From Warburgia ugandensis (Eukaryota > Streptophyta > Magnoliopsida > Canellales > Canellaceae), in NCBI GenBank assembly GCA_035236585.1, contig CP141127.1:43786001-43850000 (forward strand): DNA of 64,000 nucleotides, written 5' to 3'. A program made the position numbers and the translations under genes. How positions within the stretch are numbered: the stretch's first letter is position 1; each line of letters begins with the position of its first letter. The notes under the pieces were generated by a model. It was not told the origin of the DNA. It saw nothing but the letters and a program-made list of their open reading frames with translations, and did no database searches. Below, piece by piece: positions 51,290 to 62,940 of the stretch.

Positions 51290-52200
51290 TGTTGGAAATT
51301 ATGCATGAATCATGAAAGGTAAAATTCCAAAAATATGATGCTCATGAAACTTAAATCAAACAAGTCATGGACTGATATATTGCATGTAGTTCAAGGCATG
51401 AAACATAATCATAAAGCCACAAATTTAATGAACTTCAAGCATGAAAATAATGAAGAGAAATGTAGCATGAATCACAAACTTTGTTGGATGGCACTATTAT
51501 GATGCCTAGAACATGATTCAACGTAAACATAAACATGCTCCTACAATATTAAACTAATATATGATATCATGCATGTGAAACCCAAAAAGAAATTAAGAGA
51601 GTACTTGCAGGAAGATTGGAAAGAAGCTAACAAGAATCAGTCCTAAATCTAAGTAAGAAATTAGGAAAAGATGAACGGAAGATAGGGATTCAAAGCTAAT
51701 ATCCTCTTCGATGTCACTACAAGAGAAAATATAACTTTGATCTTGAAGAATTAAGTGATAAAAGTAAGAGAAGTGGTAGTAAGAGTGAAAGTAGAACAAA
51801 GAGGAATTATGTGTAGAAAACCAAAACATCAAAGAAAGCAATAAACAAGCAATGAAAGAAAGGAATTAAAGCAAGGTATCAAGCTGAAATTTTGAAGTGA
51901 AAAGACCAAATAAACAAAGCAAGAAGTTGTGGAATACAAGGAAAGGCATCCAAGGTGTTGCAGTCCAAAACCCTACAATATCTCCAAGTAGATGTGCCTG
52001 TTTCAAGGAGTTAGAAGCAACCCCTCTACTTGGATTAGGCAAGGAATTCCATGGGGTACTTATAGATTTTTTCTTTCTAATTTGATAATATCCTATTCTA
52101 GCAAGAAAAAGGAGAATTAGAACTAAAACTCTAGGTAGGAAAGTTAGGCGGTTGATTTAAGATATAAGATTAGAAGTTAAGGTGAGGTGAGGTAATTTAG
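51290..52200 (-). repeat. 5' LTR of element B, truncated
   Basis: The minus-strand LTR end is TTTCCAACA (51290 side). Similarity with 42005-42940 runs over about 880 bases, and then the LTR stops at the junction with element A's RNase H. About 900 bases found in the 3' LTR (42940-43845) are missing. I could not identify a convincing primer-binding site to its left. Confidence 0.7.
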
Positions 52201-52214
52201 TGTTAAATGATTAG

Positions 52215-53610
52215 TGAAAACAAGGAGTTCCTTCTCTGTGGTGGAAAAATTTACTTATGCACTATTAAGTGTCCTACTTGCATAGTTGAGTACATAGGGA
52301 TTCTTATCCTTTCTTTGTCCTAAGACTGCCCCAACAACATAATCACACGTATCACACATGATTTCAAAGGGTACTTTCCCGACAACTACTTGCATGATAG
52401 GCGTGATTGTCAACTTGTCCTTTAGCTTAGTAAAAGCTTCTGGACAATCAACGGTCCATTTGAATGTGGTGCCCTTACTTAGGAGGTTACACAACAGTTT
52501 AGATATTGCATTGAAATCTTTTATAAACCTCCTATAAAATCCTACATGTCCTTAGAAGGAGTGAATGCCTCTAACTATTTGAGGGATGGATAGATTAGAA
52601 ATTAGTTCAATTTTTTCTTTATCTACCTATATTTCTTTTGATGAGTCAATGTGGTCAAGAAAAATTCCATTCGGAAACATGAAATGGAACTTCTCCTAGT
52701 TTACCACTAGGTTTTTCTATTCATAACAATGTAGGACTTTTCTCAAGTTTTCCAAACGTGTATCAATTGAATCCATGAAGACCTCCAGAAAGCATTCTAC
52801 CATGTTACTGAAGATACTAGGCATGCATCTTTAAAAGGCTGCATGATCATTACATAATCTAAATGGCAGTCTTTTATAAGCAAATGTACTAAAAGGATAA
52901 GTTAATGTAGCTTTTTCTTATTCTTCAGGTATGATTTCTATTTGATTGTATCTTGAATAACCATCAAGAAAATAATATAACTTCTATCTTGCTACTCTTT
53001 CCAACATTTGATGGACAAAGGGCAATGGGAAGTGGTCTCTTCTTGTGGCAGCATTTAACTTTATATAATTAATACACATATTCCAACTCTTCGTAACTCC
53101 AGTACGAATGAGTTAGTTGTTGGCATTAGGTATAGTTGTCACTCCAAATTTCATGGGTGTACTTGGGTTGGACTCACATGTTGGCTGTCACTTATGGGGT
53201 AGATGATCCCAACATCTAGCAATTTAAGAATTTCTGCCCTGACAACGTCTTTCATATTTGGATTCATCTTACAATGCATTTGATGGTATATCTTGGCATC
53301 ATCTTCCATGTAAATTATATGGATGCATATTAAAGGGTTATTACCTTTAATAACTACAAGGGTCCAACCTATATCTCCTTTGTACTCCTTTAAAATTTGA
53401 ATTAACTACTCCTCTTGGGATTTTTTATTTAGGAGGACATAATGATAAGAAAAGTCTCGTTCTTCTAAGTACACATACTTGAGATCATCTGGTAGAGTTT
53501 TTAACTTTAGTTTAAAAGGTTTGACTAAAGATGGAATGGGAGTGGATTCCTTGGGTGGCAAGTTCTTAAACCGAGGTTGCCATTTTGCTATGTCCATAAT
53601 AGGCATAGAA
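52215..53610 (-). pseudogene. Element A reverse transcriptase and RNase H start
   Basis: The minus strand reads a linker (53606-53406), then CINYIKLNAATRRDHFPLPF (about 53060), YYFLDGYSRYNQI (about 52980), LPFRLCNDHAAF (about 52860), and FLEVFMDSIDTRLENL (about 52790-52745). The last contains a small deletion that removes the second Asp of the FMDD motif and the residues after it. Connection and RNase H follow: LLSKGTTFKW, CDTCDYVVGAVLGQRKDK, NYASRTLNSA (52494-52255) and TTEKELL (about 52240-52220), where the element is cut by the B/D block. RNase H lacks its C-terminal half here. Confidence 0.85.
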
Positions 53611-53899
53611 TCAAAGAGGGTGTTAACTTATTTTATTAATGCATCCTCAAGAAATTTATTAAAATGTGCCAAACAAGCCTCTAGTGGATCTGATAAGGAA
53701 GACTTAACAAACTGATCTCGCATAATTGATTTATCATGTTGACATTGTGTAAGTCATTAATAGATTATGTTGGTTATTAACAGATGTTAAAAATGTTTAG
53801 TTTTAGTGCCATATTTCCAAAGGATAGCTACATCACACCATTTTGGAAATTGATTAAGGCATTGGATATGCTTAAAAATGGTCATCCAAGAGTTAATAT

Positions 53900-54130
53900 T
53901 TCGTTCCTTTCATTCAACCCAGGTTCTATGTTTAGAACTAAAATGTCTATTGGAAAGTAGAATTGTTCTACTTGGATAAGTATATTTTCTACTATCCCTC
54001 TCGGTACTTTGATAGATTTGTTGGCTTGTTTGGAGGCCAATGGTACTTGGTTTAAGTTCTCCCAGACCTAGCTTCTCATATACTGAATATAGTAATAGAT
54101 TCACGCTAGATCCCAAGTCAAGCAAAGATT
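53900..54130 (-). pseudogene. Element A aspartic protease
   Basis: The segment begins LDLGSSVNLLLYSVYEKLGL, the Athila retropepsin motif with the catalytic Asp retained (about 54118). GELKPSTIGLQ follows and then the frame drifts. A full domain of about 100 residues is not preserved. Confidence 0.75.
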
Positions 54131-54299
54131 GATTTATCTTGCAGTTTCTAATTATACAAAGAGTTAAGAAACTTGGTTACTTATATTTAAGTGGTGTATG
54201 ATGATGAAGGATTGAACTAACTTGCTCGGTCTAGAAATCCTTCTTGTGCATGTTCAACTTCCATTTGATAGTGTAAAGGTCTTTCATAAACTTAGCATA

Positions 54300-55090
54300 T
54301 GATGAGATCTATTTTATGGCATTGAAGATCAAAATGTTGATATTGACTAGTTTAAAAATATCAAAGATCTCATCATTGGAAGCTATCTTAGGAATTTGAC
54401 GTAGCAGTTGTGGAAATGGAAGTGGGATGGGACATGGGTTAGTGGTAGGGTGAGCTTTCTCTATAGTATCCTCAATGATAAGTTTTTCTTTAGCCTGAGG
54501 AGCCTTCCAAATTTTAGCAAGCTTAATTGGACCATTCTTTTGAAACACCTTTCCATTTTGAGGAGTGGTGACTAAATTAGTTTGTTCCATTGTCAAGCTT
54601 GAAGAATCCTTTGTCCTAGTCACATGTGCACCCTTAGCATTTTCTTGTGCTTGGGTAAGAAAATTTTCTTTTTCTAGGATTTACATGAATTGTGTGAACA
54701 TGTCTTTCTTGTCAGTCATAGGTGCTTTGAGTTGGGAACTTTTCCTTTCCTTGTTTTGAGTGAATTGCTAAAGATTATCCACCATTGACCACTTTGGTGC
54801 AGTTGGAGAGCCCTGGTGTGGGACGTTGGCATTTAGTCCATTTAGCTAACTAAAGTTGGGATGATTTCTCCAACTGGGGTTGTATGTCTCATGAAGCACA
54901 TCTTAGAATGATGGGATTGTAGGGCATTCTTGAGTAGAGGGTGCAGTACTTTGAAAAATACTACATTCCTATTTGACCTTCTTAGAGGTAGCATTTCCCA
55001 ATTCTATGGCCTCTACTTTTCTAGCAAAGTAAGATATCTTTGCATTCATGTTATCTTTTCAATTCATGCAATAGAAGCCTCCCTTAGAAG
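54300..55090 (-). pseudogene. Element A gag, C-terminal part
   Basis: The minus strand shows a segment with ETYNPSWRNHPNFS (about 54880-54840), characteristic of the region after the Athila capsid, then a charged linker and PLPFPQLLRQ and FKLVNINI (54440-54320), the usual block just before protease. The capsid core and everything N-terminal to it are missing. Confidence 0.75.
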
Positions 55091-55388
55091 ATATGGTGGG
55101 CTTTGTCTTGTCTAGATGACCCACTTTCTCATATTCTACCCAAGTTTGAGCACTCTCTTAATCTTATAGTGGGTATTGGAATTAAGTCTTCTTGTATAAG
55201 GGTAGACCATTTACAAACCACCTCCACTTACAAGCATGGTTTACCTGAAACCTATATTATTGCAACCTTTATGTTGAATTTGTAATTTAAAATAAAATAC
55301 ATGTTGACCTCACTACAATTCCACTCAATAGAAAAACAACTAATCTAATTATTCCAAACCTAATACAATGGTTTTTAGCCACATGATT

Positions 55389-55407
55389 GCCTCCCCAACA
55401 ATGACAC
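55389..55407 (-). other. Primer-binding-like site of element A
   Basis: On the minus strand, GTGTCATTGTTGGGGAGGC starts 8 bases after the LTR end. It resembles the tRNA-Asp-type site of Athila/Tat elements (TGGCGCCGTTGCCGGGG) with several changes, mostly G to A and C to T. Confidence 0.6.
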
Positions 55408-55415
55408 TAATAACT

Positions 55416-58400
55416 TGTTGAGAGCTTTCCTGCAAGTGCATAGTTAGTCAATTATAGTGCTACAAGGTTGAATCCATAGGAAGGATATAGTATTACTTAA
55501 AAGCATAAATTATTCTACTAGAATGATTCTAAAAGATTTACACTAGAAAGGTGATGAATGTTCAAATGGATTAGATATCATTGAATCAAGAAAATAAACT
55601 ACAATTAAAGGTTAGGATTAGAGATCACTTAGACTACTATTAGGGTCCACCACTAGTTATTCCTCCTTATGACTAGAGAAATAGATCGACTCTATGATCA
55701 TTTTCTCAGAATGTGGTCTCTTTGAAAATTTAACTTGAAAATCATTGTTAGAAACAAGATATATTACTAAATCCTAAGTATTCTATGTAAAAACCTAACT
55801 ATGGTGAATTGAGGATTAATTCCAAGTATTAATTAGGAAAGATAATGTCATTGAACCAAAGAATTGTTCTAATCCTAAGAAAAAATAAATTAGCCTAACT
55901 TAATTTCTAATTTAACATAAATTATTTAAATAAAAATTAAAGTAATAAAAATTTTAAAAATTAAACTAAGTTAAAAGTAAAGAAAAGAACTATCCAAAAA
56001 CCACACTAAAATATCAACTTTACACTATTTTTTTCACTTGCTTGTTTCAATGATTGAGAAAGAGAAAAATTGCAAAGAAAGATAAAAGAAACAAATAACA
56101 CAAATTTCTTGTAATTTTTTGGAAGATTCTTCAGCGTGCACTTGTCTCATCATGTTTCATATGTATCCAAGAACAACGATCTCAAATTATACAAATTTTT
56201 GATAAGAATTCAAAGAGAAACATGCACTTGCAGTGTTCAACTATAACTTCAAAGAGTGTCATTAGCATTTCATTTAAAAAACAAAGTTTTAATACTAGTT
56301 TTTATCGGCAATATTTTCATATGCTAAATTATTCCCTACTTGATTACCTTCAAAACAAGATATTATAAGATAAAATTATCTATGAACTTAATTAGCTATA
56401 GAACTACAAAATCATAGGAGAGTGTTACCAGCTATCAAGAGTTGCAAGTTTTTCCTTCATACACCCAACAAAATGGTGAATAGGGGGGTACTTCGGCTGA
56501 GTATTGCACCACCTTAGAGAATAAATTTTTCTCTGAAATTTGGTACCTAGTATAATTGAATGTCAAAGAATCTAATGGTATGGTTATATTTTCAAGAAAA
56601 CTTATAAATATGAATATAGTTGATCATAAATGTGGCCAATTCATCACACACTAAACTGTATATTCTTGCCTACGTGAACTAGTGAGCATGTGATGAAGTT
56701 GGACACTTCGACTATTATATTCTCCAACTTCCACAATGAATTTTTCAATAAAATTTCCTATAATACCTAATTGGAAGTTGAGGAATCCATCAACATGGTT
56801 AGATCATGAAGGAAGCTAACCAAAGGAGAGATATTTAATATGTATTATGACTTATTCATTACAGATAGTAATAGTGGAAAAGAATACTTGTCAGTGTTGT
56901 CTTATAGAAATCTCATTCAAAACTCAATGAAATTATTGAAAACCAATGGAAAATTCTTTCTATGGTTCTTAAGAACATTTGCAATGGCTTAGATAATTAA
57001 AATATAAACAAAAACAAGATTTCCATAAGAAAAATCTAATGCCCTATTTTCTCCTAGAGTAAGAGCAAGAAAGAAAAGATAGGGATGAAGATATCATGCT
57101 CTACTCTAATTCTCTTTAAGATAAATTCATTTCACTTATCTCATGGATGAGATGAGAACATTATCAATGGTTTGATCGTTGATCAACCCCAAAATAAACA
57201 AAAGTAAGGGAGAAATTTAAAACACTATTACTGAACACCTATAGGATAGCAGTAGTGAAATAGAGTTGGAAAAACATGGATTTTTCCTTGCTTTCTTGCA
57301 CTCTTCTAATAAAAATGTTTCAAGGGAATGCTAGAGAACTTGGTTCTAGCTTCTCATTTGTTATATTTAACCTATAGCTCGCTGACATTCATAGCATTGA
57401 AAGCTAAAATGTTAGTAGTAGTAGCTAGAAAAGAGTAGTAACACTTGTTATGCTATGGTTGAAACCTCAAAACAAATGAGAGAGAGAGAGAGTTTCAATG
57501 ATAACTTTCTTTCTCTACTTCTAGTTCTTACAAATGAGAAATTACATGAAAATACAAGAAAATTAGTGAAGTAAAATGCTTACTACACTAGTGGATTAAG
57601 AAGGGAAAGGAATTTTTTTCTTCTCCCCGACTCCAACTCAAAATCATCTTCTTCTGCTTCCTCTCCTTGCTCTTCTCTACTTCCTTCCCTTTTTTCTTTG
57701 CCACTCCTCCATATATAGAGTGTCGAGTAGCTAATTTTTAGCAGCTACTCCCCATCTCCTTGAGCCCCCATTCACCTACAATTGAATCTCTCCCCCAAAT
57801 TCCATCCTTTGATGACAGTGGAATGATTCTAGGTGATTTCTCTTTGTAGCATTAATAGCTCCCTCTTGTTTGCAAAATGACAAGCTACTAGTTTTCTTCT
57901 AACTAGAAACTCTGCATATGACACATGGCAACAATATAGAGCTATCTTCCATAAGATCTCCACCCTTCATCTATCCATATAATTCCAATTACTTGTTTTG
58001 ACTTGATCTTCACTTGAGGAGACCATCAAGTGTAATCTCTCATCATCACATGATATGCCATAACACTCCCTTATCATTCATATGCTATACATATATATTC
58101 CTAACCTTATGGGACCTTGATGTGTGAAAGAATGTAGGATTGAGTGGGACCAATGTATGATCTTTCACTTTCAAACCATAATGTGAGTGATCAAGGCTTG
58201 CATGAGCTTGGTGGTGGAATATGTGAATTGATCCTCAAAGACTTGGGCTTCTGCTTCTTCAATTGACCTACTTCATCAAAATTAGATCGACTTGTGTTGA
58301 CCATTTATATTTACACTTGATTGATGAAATAAAATGTTGATCTACCTGATCTCTCCATTTGGATCTTCACATATAACTTATAAAACATAGAAAAATCCTA

Positions 58401-58577
58401 ATTAATATTATTTTACCAATGGTTTTAAACATAATTTCCTTGAGATGACAATTTAACCTTGAAAGTGCACTAGATTATGATTAGATGGAGAGTAATCAGT
58501 TTCATGCAAATCCATCATATGGGCGTAAAAATGATCAATCTCATGCACTAAACCAATAAAAAATTAATCACTCAATA
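55416..58577 (-). repeat. 5' LTR of element A
   Basis: About 3.2 kb, matching 23974-27353 throughout. (GA)7.5 lies at 57478-57492. The TATA-like word ATATATAG at 57711-57718 sits in the same place as TATATAGG in the other LTR (near 26469). ATTAG follows the right end at 58578-58582. Confidence 0.85.
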
Positions 58578-58806
58578 ATTAGTTACTCTAATTGCTTGTG
58601 ATGTTAATATTATTTCTATCCATTACTACTGCCGCTATTGAGTTGGAATTGTCATGTGGCAAAAATTAAATTATGTTACATAATGATAGATTATTGAATG
58701 AATAGTTGTGTTGTGATTTTAGGTCTTGACTTACAAGTTCAAGAATCAGTTACAATAATTCATACGAGGAGGTTGATTCCATGAGAAATTGAACATATGT
58801 GATACT

Positions 58807-59338
58807 TGTAATAGCTTGAGGGCCCACACATGCAATAATATTGTCCGCTTTGGCAAATTGGCAGCCCATACAACCAGGCCCCTCATGGTTTTGTTCCTCC
58901 CCCTTAGGAGAAAACTGGTCATTGCAAGAAAAGTCCTCACCACTCTTATCAACAGCCCAGCAACTTTCCCCTTAGTGATGTGGGACTAACTCTCAATCCC
59001 TAGGCCTTCCTCATTTAGCAATCTGATCATCACTTCTCCCCCTTAGTGAACACGCGTCCCCATGTGTCTACCTCATTCAGGGATCTGACCGTGACAACCC
59101 ACGTGTAGCTAACCATTCACACCGGGACATGGGTTGGCTTTGATACCATTGTAATAGCCCGAGGGCCTACACATGCAATGATATTGTCCGCTTTGGTAAA
59201 CTAGCTGCCCATACAACCAGCCCTCTCACGGTTTTGTTCTTCCCCCTTAAGGGAAAATTGGTCATTGCAAGGAAAACCCTCACCACTCTTATCAACAGCC
59301 CAGCAAATTTTCTCTTAGCAATGTGGGGGAATTTAAAT
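58807..59338 (-). mobile_element. TRIM (short non-coding LTR retrotransposon)
   Basis: Two LTRs of about 189 bases (58807-58995 and 59150 to about 59338) flank an internal part of only about 154 bases. On the minus strand the 5' LTR ends CTATTACA and is followed after one base by TGGTATCAAAGCC (59136-59148), an initiator tRNA-Met primer site. The other LTR begins TGAGAGTTAGTCCCACATC on the minus strand, a start common to plant TRIMs, and both LTRs contain AAAGCGGACAATAT. There is no coding capacity; TRIMs move with enzymes from other elements. The flanks show no clear target duplication. Confidence 0.85.
59136..59148 (-). other. TRIM primer-binding site
   Basis: TGGTATCAAAGCC on the minus strand matches the 3' end of plant initiator tRNA-Met complement (TGGTATCAGAGCC) with one change, directly inside the 5' LTR. 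Confidence 0.85.
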
Positions 59339-59600
59339 CTTCATCATGTACACTTACTTATAGCTGAATAACTTTTACTTTATGGAGCACACACGTGAAA
59401 ATACAAAGAGTCTAGGAAATTGAAGTGAAAAGAGGGTAAGGAAAATCAGTAGTTTCTTATAAGTGAATTTAAAATTTTCATCATGCACACGTCCTGTGAT
59501 CAAGTAGTTTCTACTTTAAAGAGCACACATATGTTAATGCCAAGTATAGGGGAACTGAATTGGAACTAGTGCAAGGAAAATAAAGATAAGAAAATAGGAA
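59330..59600. repeat. Tandem duplication of about 130 bp
   Basis: GAATTTAAA, TTCATCATG(T/C)ACAC, then TTTACTTTATGGAGCACACA-like words occur at 59330-59400 and again at 59465-59535. The first copy directly abuts the end of the TRIM. Confidence 0.75.
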
Positions 59601-60149
59601 AAATAGAAAGAATATGGTCAAAGGGATACGGAGATGAAATGAGAGAAGGCTACAAGTCTAAGAAAAGCAAGGGTAATGCATTGAGAATTATGAAGAGAAG
59701 TGTAAGATGGAGATGAACAAGCGCTAGAATTTGAGAATGCATAGGATTTCTCCTATATAATGATTTTTACTGATTTTAGTTTATTTTATTTATTAACCTT
59801 TAACTCCATCTTTCTTCCCAATTCATACAACATTCATCATCCATAACAATCATAATTGTCAAAAATACATGTAATCATTCATTCACTTTACAACTAATAT
59901 AATGTAAGCTTTTACCATATCTTATCTTCTACATAAGAAGACTATTTTATCACAACAACATCATTTCATCTTTGTGACAATAAACATTGTCTCATAATTT
60001 GCAATTCAATTCAATCTTGGTATCATACCCAAGTCTATCGGATCACATGAAGATATACTTATCATTCTTTCAATAAGCCTTAATAAACATTTCCTAGAAT
60101 AAGTGAGGATATTATTCTTGTTATTAAATAAATGAACAGGCAAATTGCA
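59600..60149. other. AT-rich spacer
   Basis: No gene or clear repeat is seen. It may be the left part of the LTR that becomes recognisable at 60150. Confidence 0.4.
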
Positions 60150-61555
60150 TGCTTTTATAATTATTTTACATCTAAGCATGGAGGCCTGAGAGTTTTGTTT
60201 TAGATAGGCATAAGCCTAGGCATGCTATGTTAGGAGAGTTATGAGGTTTTGGCTACTCGCTCTCCAAAATTTATTATGTTATGGATACCAAGCATTATGT
60301 GCTGCTAAAAGTTGGGTGGGGCAATTATGGGAAGGTCGTCATTGTGATAGTCATGGTCCTCCCATACAGACATGGATATTGTGATTTCCACCGAGGATAG
60401 TATAGGTGGATTATTGAGCAGTTATCTAGGCACTGCACGAATTCTAACGTGATGCATAGTAGTCCTTATGTTTGATGCACTATGGTGCTTATATTATGGC
60501 ATTATGAGATGCCTTATATGTTGTGGCATGATGATATGCCTTATATTGTTTTCCCAGTAGTGGTTGGAAGATTGTAAACCCCATATAGTGAGGGGCATGA
60601 GGAATATATTGATATACCAGCAGAGGTTGGACGATTATCAACCCCACATGATGAGGGGTATGATTCTGAAACCCAATATAGTCTGGGAATGTTAATGTTG
60701 ATACTTATTGAGTATATTCATAATTTTTTATGACTTTTAACAATTTCCATATATGTGGATTAATGCTATATGTATATGATTGAGGGAGTAGTTTTACATA
60801 AGTTTTCATAAGGTATATGCATGGGTAGCGCTGTTATGCAGAGTATGATTTATGGAATTGGATTATCTTATTTAAATGATAAAGGATAATTGTAAGTACT
60901 TGATTTATTAATGGATTATTGATATTTATGATACATGCTACTATTTGATTATCAATTGATTATTAGATTATAAAACATGTTAATACTTGGTTTAACAATG
61001 AAGCAATGAATTATGAAATGTATTGTAAATTCAAGTCAATATAATTGTTATGAGAATGAATATTCTAAATAATGCACATTATTCAATTCATAATTAAATT
61101 TAACATGCTTCTTAAACTCCCCTACCAAGCATAGCTTACTAAGATATTGTAAATGTTTTATGTTTACAATGTCTCATATACAGATAGATAGAAGAAGATG
61201 TACATGACAAGAGGAATCTAGTAGCCATACTTCTGTGATCAGGTATATACTTTATTTAAAGCTTTTGTATTGTGTAGTTAGTAATTTGAATTTTGATATC
61301 GAACATTTAATATGATCTTTACAGGGGCTGTGTAAGTGAACCACTGGATGTGTCTAGTTTTTAAGAATAGAAAACTATATATATATGTAAGTATAGTGTA
61401 AGCTTAAAGGTGACATCCGAGTTTTTGAGAAAATGAATTTCAAAGAAAAAGGTTCCACTATTTTGGTATTTTAAAATTTAGACGTGTGCCATCTTTTAAA
61501 ATAAACACAAAAAATTTTCATGAAAAGCCCAGGGTGAGAGAACACTAGTGGTCCT
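60150..61555 (+). mobile_element. Tail of a chromovirus-type LTR related to element C
   Basis: Matches 36440-37590 in the same order: GGCATAAGCCTAGGCATGCT, GGTGGGGCAATTAT, CAGACATGGATAT, GATGCATAGTAGTCCTT, CATTATGAGATGCC, CCTACCAAGCATAGCTTACT and a poly(A)-proximal end. No pol sequence is attached. It also carries two units of a short repeat, CCAGTAG(/CAGAG)-GTTGGA-GATT-ATCAACCCC (60555-60650), which resembles the paired CCAGTAGAG units at 36819-36915 in C. Confidence 0.75.
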
Positions 61556-62324
61556 TACATAGATTATTTAACATAGCCAAATATAGTGAGATCTTTTTCC
61601 TAAACTAAAAATGGAAAGTTACCACATGAAAGATGCTAAAAGTAAAACATGTTAAACATAACTACATTCCTAAAAACACACTTTCTAAAACTAAAACTTC
61701 TTATTAAAAACTTTCAAAAATTAGAACTTAAATAAATTAAGAACTTCCTAAAATGAAATTTAGCAATTTTCTAATAGCACTTAAAATGTTAATAGAAACT
61801 AGTATGCACAATCAAACCACATGCTAATCATTGAATAACCTTGCATCCAATTTAAGGAAAATACGTCTAGAACCATGTACATGATTGTAGAGTGAGGCAC
61901 ATGATTCTAATGTGAATCCTATGTATGTAAGCTTATAAATGTGATGCTTGTATTACTTAACTTAGCTCATGACATAGAAGTGAAATCAAAGAATGATCCT
62001 CAATATATATGACAATTAAGGCTAGTAATCATCAATCTAATTGCAAGAAAGTATCCTACAATGATTGAACTTAACTAATTGAAATTCTACAACACTTTAA
62101 ACCTTCCTAATTCATCTACCAACTCTTTCATCTAATAGCTAAAACCCCTCAAAGACATGCGCACAACCCAAGGGACAGGCACATGGCTCTAAGGTGATTT
62201 AGGTGTAAATTTAACACTTAGATGAGATGAAAGGATGATGAACTAACCATCAAATTTGAATGATTCTATGAAAAGCAATAAGGGTCATCTATGATGTGCA
62301 CTTTCAATTAAAAAAAAAAAAAAA
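61556..62324. repeat. Copy of the D-type LTR internal repeat
   Basis: 61560-61930 resembles 39480-39910 (AGATTATTTAACATAGCCAAA, then AAC(T/C)TCCTA runs, then ATGTACATGATT-like words). A weaker repeat of the motif with CACAACCCAAGGGACAGGCACATGG lies near 62160-62200. A run of about 20 A lies at 62309-62328. Confidence 0.55.
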
Positions 62325-62933
62325 AAAAACTTTCAGAACCTTGCATTCAACCCTTAGAGTGGTCCATATGGTCTTACTATGTTTTTAGATTGACTGTAGT
62401 TTTAAACCTTAAAGCAACAACCTCTATTAAACTTCAACCTTGGAATCAACAATATGCAAATAAGCAAACATAACAAATAATTTCATTCATCAATCAAGAG
62501 GAATTCCATTAGCTGTCAAATTGTATTGAAGTAAGTTAAGTTACAAGGATGCCGTATTCCACTCTACGTGAGTGTGTGCCATGCATTACACCAAAATAAA
62601 TCCCAAATAAAGATGATTCAACCCTATAATAACCTCAAAATTTAACCCTAAATTAATAATTAAATTAAAAATTTTATGCATGGAATTTAGTTCTGAAATA
62701 ACTAAAACTAGAAATACACATCGATAGGAATTGAATAGTATAAAGAACGTCGAAAACGGAATTCGGATGAGTGAGATATGACCATTTTAAGTTGTAAGGG
62801 TAAATTGATAATTAGTCAGGGACGTGAATTAAAGAGGGTCATTTTGATAACAACATCCCTTTCCATTCCCATCTAGCACCAATGGAGGAAGGTGGTGATC
62901 TACCTTTTCATTCAAGAAGATCATATCTCAACC

Positions 62934-62940
62934 TATAAAA
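62934..62940 (+). promoter_or_regulatory. TATA box of the right-end LTR
   Basis: TATAAAA followed within 30 bases by a CT-rich start region. It aligns with the TATA boxes at 53, 29718 and 33341. Confidence 0.6.

Larger units (their letters stand above)
42005..52200 (-). mobile_element. Athila-type Ty3/gypsy element B inserted in A
   Basis: On the minus strand: truncated 5' LTR (51290 to about 52200), gag (about 50630-49830), protease (near 49020), reverse transcriptase/RNase H (about 48300-47000), integrase (about 46900-45620), a 3' noncoding region (45500-43846) and the 3' LTR (43845-42005). The two LTR copies match over about 51320-52195 versus 42005-42940. All the coding domains follow the order of Athila elements. 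Interrupting DNA on both sides belongs to element A (RNase H at right, integrase at left). Confidence 0.85.
23974..58577 (-). mobile_element. Athila-type Ty3/gypsy retrotransposon A (split by C and B/D)
   Basis: Two related LTRs (23974-27353 and 55416-58577) begin TGTTGA/TGTTGAG and end CAACA-like. They are flanked by ATCAG on the left and ATTAG on the right, a 5-bp target duplication with one C/T change. Transcribed right to left: 5' LTR, primer site (55389-55407), gag C-terminal part, protease, reverse transcriptase, RNase H (stops near 52215), then after the B/D block integrase (about 38710-37690), then after element C a 3' noncoding region and the 3' LTR. Without the insertions the length is about 12-13 kb, right for Athila. 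The gag capsid region seen in B is absent: only about 300 bases separate the primer site from the gag tail. Confidence 0.85.

Noticed and set aside
51200..51290. Primer-binding site for element B
   Set aside because: The words next to the LTR end match no tRNA 3' end well; the nearby TTGACAGTAGGGGC is too weak.
58807..59338. Cassandra-type TRIM carrying 5S rRNA sequence
   Set aside because: The LTR is short and has no 5S internal promoter words; it fits an ordinary TRIM.
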